From: Nematostella vectensis | Taxonomy: Eukaryota; Cnidaria; Anthozoa; Actiniaria; Edwardsiidae | Assembly (NCBI RefSeq): GCF_932526225.1 | Contig: NC_064035.1 | Coordinates: forward strand, 722,501 to 786,500 | Reading direction: 5' to 3' | Length of the DNA stretch: 64,000 nt | Shown: positions 39,125-50,851 of the stretch, in pieces | Layout of the letters: each line of letters opens with the position of its first letter | Position numbering within the stretch: the first letter of the stretch is position 1 | Program-made: the position numbers and the translations under genes | The notes under the pieces: model-generated | Database searches by the model: none | What the model was told of the DNA's origin: nothing | The model's input: the letters and a program-made list of their open reading frames with translations, nothing else

Positions 39125-39617
39125 GAATGTAACCCTGAAGCTTTTCCCGAATGTAACCTCCAGTCCGATGGTGACTTTGCTTGGGATAGTTTACGATACC
39201 AATAGTATTAAAAGTAATTTTCATTACAATTCCCTTCAGCAATGCCACGTTAGTCTTTCGTTGCGGGCACTTGACTACTAACGCAGCGGCCCGGGTTCGA
39301 TTCCCGCTGATAGCCTATTTTTTTTTCTTTATTTTTTTTTAAATATCGATACTTATTTATACTGTTCTTGGTGTGTCATGACATAAAAAGAAGGTATAGG
39401 GACATTTTTATGTACTCTCAGCATCTTTGATGTGCTCATGCTTTGTTCAGGATCCTGTACATATGTTATGCACACAAGAACTAACTAGATTCCTTAGATA
39501 ACTTGATTAAGTAGATTCTAACATAGAGCATAGCACTCGATAGATTGATATACCTTTTTTTCCGAGTATACTGTAACCTGTAACCTTTTGGAGGTTACAC
39601 TCGTAAAACAAATTCCC
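39125..39617 (+). repeat. Shortened monomer, 493 bp (second of a tandem pair)
   Basis: It is nearly identical to the preceding monomer, with about 590 bp matching at a 493-bp offset, which makes it a local duplication of a shortened unit. The corresponding module at 45 kb has only one shortened monomer. Confidence 0.9.
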
Positions 39618-41690
39618 GAATGTAACCCTGAAGCTTTTCCCGAATGTAACCTCCAGTCCGATGGTGACTTTGCTGGGGATAGTTTACGATACCAATAGTA
39701 TTAAAAGTAATTTTCATTACAATTCCCTTCAGCAATGCCACGTTAGTCTTTCGTTGCGGGCCCTTGACTACTAACGCAGCGACCCGGGTTCGATTCCCGC
39801 TGATAGCCTGTTTTTTTTTCTTTATTTTTTTTTTAAATATCGATACTTAATTATACTGTTCTTGGTGTGTCATGACATAAAAAGAAGGTATAGGGACATT
39901 TTTATGTACTCTCAGCATCTTTGATGTGCTCATGCTTTGTTCAGGATCCTGTACATATTTTATGCACACACGAACTAACTAGATTCCTTGGATAACTTGA
40001 TTAAGTAGATTCTAACATAGAGCATAGCGCTCGATAGATTGATATACCTTTTTTTCCGAGTATACTGTTTTATTTTTCCTAATGTTACTTTTTGGAATTT
40101 ACATTCGGAAAAAAAAATTATCGATTGTAACCTTTTGGAGGTTACACTCGTAAAACAAATTCCCGAATGTAACCCTGAAGCTTTTCCCGAATGTAACCTC
40201 CAGTCCGATGGTGACTTTGCTTGGGATAGTTTACGATACCAATAGTATTAAAAGTAATTTTCATTACAATTCCCTTCAGCAATGCCACGTTAATCTTTCG
40301 TTGCGGGCACTTGACTACTAACGCAGCGACCCGGGTTCGATTCCCGCTGATAGCCTATTTTTTTTTCTTTTTTTTTTAATATCGATACTTAATTATACTG
40401 TTCTTGGTGTGTCATGACATAAAAAGAAGGTATAGGGACATTTTTATGTACTCTCAGCATCTGTGATGTGCTCAAGCTATGTTCAGGATCCTGTACATAT
40501 TTTATGCACACAAGAACTAACTAGATTCCTTGGATAACTTGATTAAGTAGATTCTAACATAGAGCATAGCGCTCGATAGATTGATATACCTTTTTTTCCG
40601 AGTATACTGTTTTATTTTTTCTAATGTTACTTTTTTTGAATTTACATTCGGAAAAAAAATTATCGATTGTAACCTTTTGCAGGTTACACTCGTAAAACAA
40701 ATTCCCGAATGTAACCCTGAAGCTTTTCCCGAATGTAACCTCCAGTCCGATGGTGACTTTGCTTGGGATAGTTTACGATACCAATAATATTAAAAGTAAT
40801 TTTCATTACAATTCCCTTCAGCAATGCCACGTTAGTCTTTCGTTGCGGGCACTTGACTACTAACGCAGCGACCCGGGTTCGATTCCCGCTGATAGCCTAT
40901 TTTTTTTTCTTTTTTTTTTTTTTAATATCGATACTTAATTATCCTGTTCTTGGTGTGTCATGACATAAAAAGAAAGTATAGGGACATTTTTATGTACTCT
41001 CAGCCTCTGTGATGTGCTCATGCTTTGTTCAGGATCCTGTACATATTTTATGCACACAAGAACTAACTAGATTCCTTGGATAACTTGATTAAGTAGATTC
41101 TAACATAGAGCATAGCGCTCGATAGATTGATATACCTTTATTTCCGAGTGTACTGTTTTATTTTTCCTAATGTTACTTTTTTGAATTTACATTCGGAAAA
41201 AAAAATTATCGATTGTAACCTTTTGCAGGTTACACTCGTAAAACAAATTCCCGAATGTAACCCTGAAGCTTTTCCCGAATGTAACCTTCAGTCCGATGGT
41301 GACTTTGCTTGGTATAGTTTACGATACCAATAGTATTAAAAGTAATTTTCATTACAATTCCCTTCAGCAATGCCACGTTAATCTTTCGTTGCGGGCACTT
41401 GACTACTAACGCAGCGACCCGGGTTCGATTTCCGCTGATAGCCTATTTTTTATTTCTTTTCTTTTTTTTTAAATATCGATACTTAATTATACTGTTCTTG
41501 GTGTGTCATGACATAAAAAGAAGGTATAGGGACATTTTTATGTACTCTCAGCATCTGTGATGTGCTCATGCTATGTTCAGGATCCTGTACATATTTTATG
41601 CACACAAGAACTAACTAGATTCCTTGGATAACTTGATTAAGTAGATTCTAACATAGAGCATAGCGCTCGATAGATTGATATACCTTTTTT
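39125..41690 (+). repeat. Five-monomer module, copy 2
   Basis: The monomer order and marks match 8118-10690, including CACACGAAC at about 39967, GCTCAAGCTATG at about 40470, CAGCCTCTGTG at about 41000 and CTTTATTTCCGAGTGTAC at about 41137. Small private differences are present, such as GCCCTTGAC at about 39760 and TTTTTTCTAATG at about 40615. Confidence 0.8.
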
Positions 41691-43080
41691 TCCGAGTATA
41701 CTATTATATTTTTCCTAATGTTACTTTTTTTAATTTACATCCGGAAAAAAAATTATCGATTGTAACCTTTTGCAGGTTACAATCGTAAAACAAATTCCCG
41801 AATGTAACCCTGAAGCTTTTCCCGAATGTAACCTCCAGTCCGATGGTGACTTTGCTTGGGATAGTTTACGATACCAATAGTATTAAAAGTAATTTTCATT
41901 ACAATTCCCTTCAGCAATGCCACGTTAATCTTTCGTTGCGGGCACTTGACTACTAACACAGCGACCCGGGTTCGATTCCCGCTGATAGCCTATTTTTTTT
42001 TCTTTTTTTTTTTTTAATATCGATACTTAATTATACTGTTCTTGGTGTGTCATGACATAAAAAGAAGGTATAGGGACATTTTTATGTACTCTCAGCATCT
42101 GTGATGTGCTCAAGCTATGTTCAGGATCCTGTACATATTTTATGCACACAAGAACTAACTAGATTCCTTGGATAACTTGATTAAGTAGATTCTAACATAG
42201 AGCATAGCGCTCGATAGATTGATATACCTTTTTTTCCGAGTATACTGTTTTATTTTTCCTAATGTTACTTTTTTTGAATTTACATTCGGAAAAAAAATTA
42301 TCGATTGTAACCTTTTGCAGGTTACACTCGTAAAACAAATTCCCGAATGTAACCCTGAAGCTTTTCCCGAATGTAACCTCCAGTCCGATGGTGACTTTGC
42401 TTGGGATAGTTTACGATACCAATATTATTAAAAGTAATTTTCATTACAATTCCCTTCAGCAATGCCACGTTAGTCTTTCGTTGCGGGCACTTGACTACTA
42501 ACGCAGCTACAAGGGTTCGATTCCCGCTGATAGATTATTTTTTTTTCTTTTTTTTTTTTTTAATATCGATACTTAATTATCCTGTTCTTGGTGTGTCATG
42601 ACATAAAAAGAAGGTATAGGGACATTTTTATGTACTCTCAGCATCTGTGATGTGCTCATGCTTTGTTCAGGATCCTGTACATATTTTATGCACACAAGAA
42701 CTAACTAGATTCCTTGGATAACTTGATTAAGTAGATTCTAACATAGAGCATAGCGCTCGATAGATTGATATACCTTTTTTTCCGAGTATACTGTTTTATT
42801 TTTCCTAATGTTACTTTTTGGAATTTATATTCGGAAAAAAAATTATCGATTGTAACCTTTTGGAGGTTACACTCGTAAAACAAATTCCCGAATGTAACCC
42901 TGAAGCTTTTCCCGAATGTAACCTCCAGTCCGATGGTGACTTTGCTTGGGATAGTTTACGATACCAATAGTATTAAAAGTAATTTTCATTACAATTCCCT
43001 TCAGCAATGCCACGTTAGTCTTTCGTTGCGGGCACTTGACTACTAACGCAGCGACCCGGGTTCGATTCCCGCTGATAGCC

Positions 43081-43111
<31 letters not shown>

Positions 43112-45068
43112 TTAAATATCGATACTTAATTATACTGTTCTTGGTGTGTCATGACATAAAAAGAAGGTATAGGGATATTTTTATGTACTCTCAGCATCTG
43201 TGATGTGCTCATGCTATGTTCAGGATCCTGTACATATTTTATGCACACAAGAACTAACTAGATTCCTTGGATAACTTGATTAAGTAGATTCTAACATAGA
43301 GCATAGCGCTCGATAGATTGATATACCTTTTTTTCCGAGTATACTGTTTTATTTTTCCTAATGTTACTTTTTGGAATTTACATTCGGAAAAAAAATTATC
43401 GATTATAACCTTTTGGAGGTTACACTCGTAAAACAAATTCCCGAATGTAACCCTGAAGCTTTTCCCGAATGTAACCTCCAGTCCGATGGTGACTTTGCTT
43501 GGGATAGTTTACGATACCAATAGTATTAAAAGTAATTTTCATTACAATTCCCTTCAGCAATGCCACGTTAGTCTTTCGTTGCGGGCACTTGACTACTAAC
43601 GCAGCGACCCGGGTTCGATTCCCGCTGATAGCCTATTTTTGTTTTCTTCATTTTTTTTTTTTAAATATCGATACTTAATTATACTGTTCTTGGTGTGTCA
43701 TGACATAAAAAGAAGGTATAGGGACATTTTTATGTACTCTCAGCATCTTTGATGTGCTCATGCTATGTTCAGGATCCTGTACATATTTTATGCACACAAG
43801 AACTAACTAGATTCCTTGGATAACTTGATTAAGTAGATTCTAACATAGAGCATAGCGCTCGATAGATTGATATACCTTTTTTTCCGAGTATACTGTTTTT
43901 TTTTCCTAATGTTACTTTTTGGAATTTACATTCGGAAAAAAAATTATCGATTGTAACCTTTTGGAGGTTACACTCGTAAAACAAAGTCCCGAATGTAACC
44001 CTGAAGCTTTTCCCGAATGTAACCTCCAGTCCGATGGTGACTTTGCTTGGGATAGTTTACGATACCAATAGTATTAAAAGTAATTTTCATTACAATCCCC
44101 TTCAGCAATGCCACGTTAGTCTTTCGTTGCGGGCACTTGACTACTAACGCAGCGACCCGGGTTCGATTCCCGCTGATAGCCTATTTCCTTTTCTTTTTTT
44201 TTTTTTTTAAATATCGATACTTAATTATACTGTTCTTGGTGTGTCATGACATAAAAAGAAGGTATAGGGACATTATTATGTACTCTCAGCATCTGTGATG
44301 TGCTCATGCTATGTTCAGGATCCTGTACATATTTTATGCACACAAGAACTAACTAGATTCCTTGGATAACTTGATTAAGTAGATTCTAACATAGAGCATA
44401 GCGCTCGATAGATTGATATACCTTTTTTTCCGAGTATACTGTTATATTTTTCCTAATGTTACTTTTTTGAATTTACATCCGGAAAAAAATTATCGATTGT
44501 AACCTTTTGCAGGTTACACTCGTAAAACAAATTCCCGAATGTAACCCTGAAGCTTTTCCCGAATGTAACCTCCAGTCCGATGGTGACTTTGCTTGGGATA
44601 GTTTACGATACCAATAGTATTAAAAGTAATTTTCATTACAATTCCCTTCAGCAATGCCACGTTAGTCTTTCGTTGCGGGCACTTGACTACTAACGCAGCC
44701 ACCCGGGTTCGATTCCCGCTGATAGCCTATTTTTTTTTTAAATATCGATACTTAATTATACTGTTCTTGGTGTGTCATGAAATAAAAAGAAGGTATAGGG
44801 ACATTTTTATGTACTCTCATCATCTTTGATGTGCTCATGCTTTGTTCAGGATCCTGTACATATTTTATGCACACAAGAACTAACTAGATTCCTTGGATAA
44901 CTTGATTAAGTAGATTCTAACATACAGCATAGCGCTCGATAGATTGATATACCTTTTTTTCCGAGTATACTGTTCTATTTTTCCTAATGTTACTTTTTGG
45001 AATTTACATTCGGAAAAAAAATTATCGATTGTAACCTTTTGGAGGTTACACTCGTAAAACAAATTCCC
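41691..45068 (+). repeat. Mixed-subtype stretch with blocks shared at 12.4 kb and 32.5 kb
   Basis: About 41777-42700 matches 12414-13330, and about 43257-45057 matches 32490-34290. The array stays in phase throughout. Private changes include GGAATTTATATTC at about 42822 and an uninterrupted GTTTTTTTTTCC at about 43896. No other features were seen. Confidence 0.75.
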
Positions 45069-45561
45069 GAATGTAACCCTGAAGCTTTTCCCGAATGTAA
45101 CCTCCAGTCCGATGGTGACTTTGCTTGGGATAGTTTACGATACCAATAGTATTAAAAGTAATTTTCATTACAATTCCCTTCAGCAATGCCACGTTAGTCT
45201 TTCGTTGCGGGCACTTGACTACTAACGCAGCGGCCCGGGTTCGATTCCCGCTGATAGCCTATTTTTTTTTCTTTATTTTTTTTTAAATATCGATACTTAT
45301 TTATACTGTTCTTGGTGTGTCATGACATAAAAAGAAGGTATAGGGACATTTTTATGTACTCTCAGCATCTTTGATGTGCTCATGCTTTGTTCAGGATCCT
45401 GTACATATGTTATGCACACAAGAACTAACTAGATTCCTTAGATAACTTGATTAAGTAGATTCTAACATAGAGCATAGCACTCGATAGATTGATATACCTT
45501 TTTTTCCGAGTATACTGTAACCTGTAACCTTTTGGAGGTTACACTCGTAAAACAAATTCCC
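45069..45561 (+). repeat. Shortened monomer, 493 bp
   Basis: It has the same deletion junction (TACTGTAACCTGTAACC from about 45512) and the linked marks CATATGTTATG, CCTTAGATAAC and GCACTCGATAG. It opens the third copy of the five-monomer module. Confidence 0.9.
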
Positions 45562-47719
45562 GAATGTAACCCTGAAGCTTTTCCCGAATGTAACCTCCAG
45601 TCCGATGGTGACTTTGCTGGGGATAGTTTACGATACCAATAGTATTAAAAGTAATTTTCATTACAATTCCCTTCAGCAATGCCACGTTAGTCTTTCGTTG
45701 CGGGCACTTGACTACTAACGCAGCGACCCGGGTTCGATTCCCGCTGATAGCCTATTTTTTTTTCTTTATTTTTTTTTAAATATCGATACTTAATTATACT
45801 GTTCTTGGTGTGTCATGACATAAAAAGAAGGTATAGGGACATTTTTATGTACTCTCAGCATCTTTGATGTGCTCATGCTTTGTTCAGGATCCTGTACATA
45901 TTTTATGCACACACGAACTAACTAGATTCCTTGGATAACTTGATTAAGTAGATTCTAACATAGAGCATAGCGCTCGATAGATTGATATACCTTTTTTTCC
46001 GAGTATACTGTTTTATTTTTCCTAATGTTACTTTTTGGAATTTACATTCGGAAAAAAAAATTATCGATTGTAACCTTTTGGAGGTTACACTCGTAAAACA
46101 AATTCCCGAATGTAACCCTGAAGCTTTTCCCGAATGTAACCTCCAGTCCGATGGTGACTTTGCTTGGGATAGTTTACGATACCAATAGTATTAAAAGTAA
46201 TTTTCATTACAATTCCCTTCAGCAATGCCACGTTAATCTTTCGTTGCGGGCACTTGACTACTAACGCAGCGACCCGGGTTCGATTCCCGCTGATAGCCTA
46301 TTTTTTTTTCTTTTTTTTTTTAATATCGATACTTAATTATACTGTTCTTGGTGTGTCATGACATAAAAAGAAGGTATAGGGACATTTTTATGTACTCTCA
46401 GCATCTGTGATGTGCTCAAGCTATGTTCAGGATCCTGTACATATTTTATGCACACAAGAACTAACTAGATTCCTTGGATAACTTGATTAAGTAGATTCTA
46501 ACATAGAGCATAGCGCTCGATAGATTGATATACCTTTTTTTCCGAGTATACTGTTTTATTTTTCCTAATGTTACTTTTTTTGAATTTACATTCGGAAAAA
46601 AATATTATCGATTGTAACCTTTTGCAGGTTACACTCGTAAAACAAATTCCCGAATGTAACCCTGAAGCTTTTCCCGAATGTAACCTCCAGTCCGATGGTG
46701 ACTTTGCTGGGGATAGTTTACGATACCAATAGTATTAAAAGTAATTTTCATTACAATTCCCTTCAGCAATGCCACGTTAGTCTTTCGTTGCGGGCACTTG
46801 ACTACTAACGCAGCGACCCGGGTTCGATTCCCGCTGATAGCCTATTTTTTTTTCTTTATTTTTTTTTAAATATCGATACTTAATTATACTGTTCTTGGTG
46901 TGTCATGACATAAAAAGAAGGTATAGGGACATTTTTATGTACTCTCAGCATCTTTGATGTGCTCATGCTTTGTTCAGGATCCTGTACATATTTTATGCAC
47001 ACACGAACTAACTAGATTCCTTGGATAACTTGATTAAGTAGATTCTAACATAGAGCATAGCGCTCGATAGATTGATATACCTTTTTTTCCGAGTATACTG
47101 TTTTATTTTTCCTAATGTTACTTTTTGGAATTTACATTCGGAAAAAAAAATTATCGATTGTAACCTTTTGGAGGTTACACTCGTAAAACAAATTCCCGAA
47201 TGTAACCCTGAAGCTTTTCCCGAATGTAACCTCCAGTCCGATGGTGACTTTGCTTGGGATAGTTTACGATACCAATAGTATTAAAAGTAATTTTCATTAC
47301 AATTCCCTTCAGCAATGCCACGTTAATCTTTCGTTGCGGGCACTTGACTACTAACGCAGCGACCCGGGTTCGATTCCCGCTGATAGCCTATTTTTTTTTC
47401 TTTTTTTTTTTAATATCGATACTTAATTATACTGTTCTTGGTGTGTCATGACATAAAAAGAAGGTATAGGGACATTTTTATGTACTCTCAGCATCTGTGA
47501 TGTGCTCAAGCTATGTTCAGGATCCTGTACATATTTTATGCACACAAGAACTAACTAGATTCCTTGGATAACTTGATTAAGTAGATTCTAACATAGAGCA
47601 TAGCGCTCGATAGATTGATATACCTTTTTTTCCGAGTATACTGTTTTATTTTTCCTAATGTTACTTTTTTTGAATTTACATTCGGAAAAAAAATTATCGA
47701 TTGTAACCTTTTGCAGGTT
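45540..47719 (+). repeat. Two-monomer tandem duplication (2 x 1090 bp)
   Basis: About 45540-46629 and 46630-47719 match at an offset of 1090 bp. Shared marks include GCTGGGGATAG (45616, 46706) and the CACACGAAC and GCTCAAGCTATG monomers. The first copy carries a private AAAAAAATATTATCG at about 46594. Relative to the modules at 8.1 kb and 39.1 kb this is an extra dimer. Confidence 0.85.
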
Positions 47720-50700
47720 ACACTCGTAAAACAAATTCCCGAATGTAACCCTGAAGCTTTTCCCGAATGTAACCTCCAGTCCGATGGTGACTTTGCTTGG
47801 GATAGTTTACGATACCAATAATATTAAAAGTAATTTTCATTACAATTCCCTTCAGCAATGCCACGTTAGTCTTTCGTTGCGGGCACTTGACTACTAACGC
47901 AGCGACCCGGGTTCGATTCCCGCTGATAGCCTATTTTTTTTTCTTTTTTTTTTTTTTAATATCGATACTTAATTATCCTGTTCTTGGTGTGTCATGACAT
48001 AAAAAGAAAGTATAGGGACATTTTTATGTACTCTCAGCCTCTGTGATGTGCTCATGCTTTGTTCAGGATCCTGTACATATTTTATGCACACAAGAACTAA
48101 CTAGATTCCTTGGATAACTTGATTAAGTAGATTCTAACATAGAGCATAGCGCTCGATAGATTGATATACCTTTATTTCCGAGTGTACTGTTTTATTTTTC
48201 CTAATGTTACTTTTTTGAATTTACATTCGGAAAAAAAAATTATCGATTGTAACCTTTTGCAGGTTACACTCGTAAAACAAATTCCCGAATGTAACCCTGA
48301 AGCTTTTCCCGAATGTAACCTTCAGTCCGATGGTGACTTTGCTTGGGATAGTTTACGATACCAATAGTATTAAAAGTAATTTTCATTACAATTCCCTTCA
48401 GCAATGCCACGTTAGTCTTTCGTTGCGGGCACTTGACTACTAACGCAGCGACCCGGGTTCGATTTCCGCTGATAGCCTATTTTTTATTTCTTTTCTTTTT
48501 TTTTAAATATCGATACTTAATTATACTGTTCTTGGTGTGTCATGACATAAAAAGAAGGTATAGGGACATTTTTATGTACTCTCAGCATCTGTGATGTGCT
48601 CATGCTATGTTCAGGATCCTGTACATATTTTATGCACACAAGAACTAACTAGATTCCTTGGATAACTTGATTAAGTAGATTCTAACATAGAGCATAGCGC
48701 TCGATAGATTGATATACCTTTTTTTCCGAGTATACTATTATATTTTTCCTAATGTTACTTTTTTGAATTTACATCCGGAAAAAAAATTATCGATTGTAAC
48801 CTTTTGCAGGTTACAATCGTAAAACAAATTCCCGAATGTAACCCTGAAGCTTTTCCCGAATGTAACCTCCAGTCCGATGGTGACTTTGCTTGGGATAGTT
48901 TACGATACCAATAGTATTAAAAGTAATTTTCATTACAATTCCCTTCAGCAATGCCACGTTAGTCTTTCGTTGCGGGCACTTGACTACTAACGCAGCGACC
49001 CGGGTTCGATTCCCGCTGATAGCCTATTTTTTTTTTAAATATCGATACTTAATTATCCTGTTCTTGGTGTGTCATGACATAAAAAGAAGGTATAGGGACA
49101 TTTTTATGTACTCTCAGCATCTGTGATGTGCTCATGCTTTGTTCAGGATCCTGTACATATTTTATGCACACAAGAACTAACTAGATTCCTTGGATAACTT
49201 GATTAAGTAGATTCTAACATAGAGCATAGCGCTCGATAGATTGATATACCTTTTTTTCCGAGTATACTGTTTTATTTTTCCTAATGTTACTTTTTTTGAA
49301 TTTACATTCGGAAAAAAAATTATCGATTGTAACCTTTTGCAGGTTACACTCGTAAAACAAATTCCCGAATGTAACCCTGAAGCTTTTCCCGAATGTAACC
49401 TCCAGTCCGATGGTGACTTTGCTTGGGATAGTTTACGATACCAATAATATTAAAAGTAATTTTCATTACAATTCCCTTCAGCAATGCCACGTTAGTCTTT
49501 CGTTGCGGGCACTTGACTACTAACGCAGCGACCCGGGTTCGATTCCCGCTGATAGCCTATTTTTTTTTCTTTTTTTTTTTTTTAATATCGATACTTAATT
49601 ATCCTGTTCTTGGTGTGTCATGACATAAAAAGAAAGTATAGGGACATTTTTATGTACTCTCAGCCTCTGTGATGTGCTCATGCTTTGTTCAGGATCCTGT
49701 ACATATTTTATGCACACAAGAACTAACTAGATTCCTTGGATAACTTGATTAAGTAGATTCTAACATAGAGCATAGCGCTCGATAGATTGATATACCTTTA
49801 TTTCCGAGTGTACTGTTTTATTTTTCCTAATGTTACTTTTTTGAATTTACATTCGGAAAAAAAAATTATCGATTGTAACCTTTTGCAGGTTACACTCGTA
49901 AAACAAATTCCCGAATGTAACCCTGAAGCTTTTCCCGAATGTAACCTTCAGTCCGATGGTGACTTTGCTTGGGATAGTTTACGATACCAATAGTATTAAA
50001 AGTAATTTTCATTACAATTCCCTTCAGCAATGCCACGTTAGTCTTTCGTTGCGGGCACTTGACTACTAACGCAGCGACCCGGGTTCGATTTCCGCTGATA
50101 GCCTATTTTTTATTTCTTTTCTTTTTTTTTAAATATCGATACTTAATTATACTGTTCTTGGTGTGTCATGACATAAAAAGAAGGTATAGGGACATTTTTA
50201 TGTACTCTCAGCATCTGTGATGTGCTCATGCTATGTTCAGGATCCTGTACATATTTTATGCACACAAGAACTAACTAGATTCCTTGGATAACTTGATTAA
50301 GTAGATTCTAACATAGAGCATAGCGCTCGATAGATTGATATACCTTTTTTTCCGAGTATACTATTATATTTTTCCTAATGTTACTTTTTTGAATTTACAT
50401 CCGGAAAAAAAATTATCGATTGTAACCTTTTGCAGGTTACAATCGTAAAACAAATTCCCGAATGTAACCCTGAAGCTTTTCCCGAATGTAACCTCCAGTC
50501 CGATGGTGACTTTGCTTGGGATAGTTTACGATACCAATAGTATTAAAAGTAATTTTCATTACAATTCCCTTCAGCAATGCCACGTTAGTCTTTCGTTGCG
50601 GGCACTTGACTACTAACGCAGCGACCCGGGTTCGATTCCCGCTGATAGCCTATTTTTTTTTTAAATATCGATACTTAATTATCCTGTTCTTGGTGTGTCA

Positions 50701-50851
50701 TGACATAAAAAGAAGGTATAGGGACATTTTTATGTACTCTCAGCATCTGTGATGTGCTCATGCTTTGTTCAGGATCCTGTACATATTTTATGCACACAAG
50801 AACTAACTAGATTCCTTGGATAACTTGATTAAGTAGATTCTAACATAGAGC
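47600..50851 (+). repeat. Three-monomer tandem duplication (2 x 1626 bp)
   Basis: About 47520-49281 matches about 49146-50907 at a constant offset of 1626 bp. Each unit contains a CCAATAATATT monomer, a CAGCCTCTGTG/CTTTATTTCCGAGTG monomer, and an ACTATTATATTTTT monomer with TTACAATCG and a short T-run. The breakpoint lies somewhere in the roughly 135 bp shared by both ends. Confidence 0.85.
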
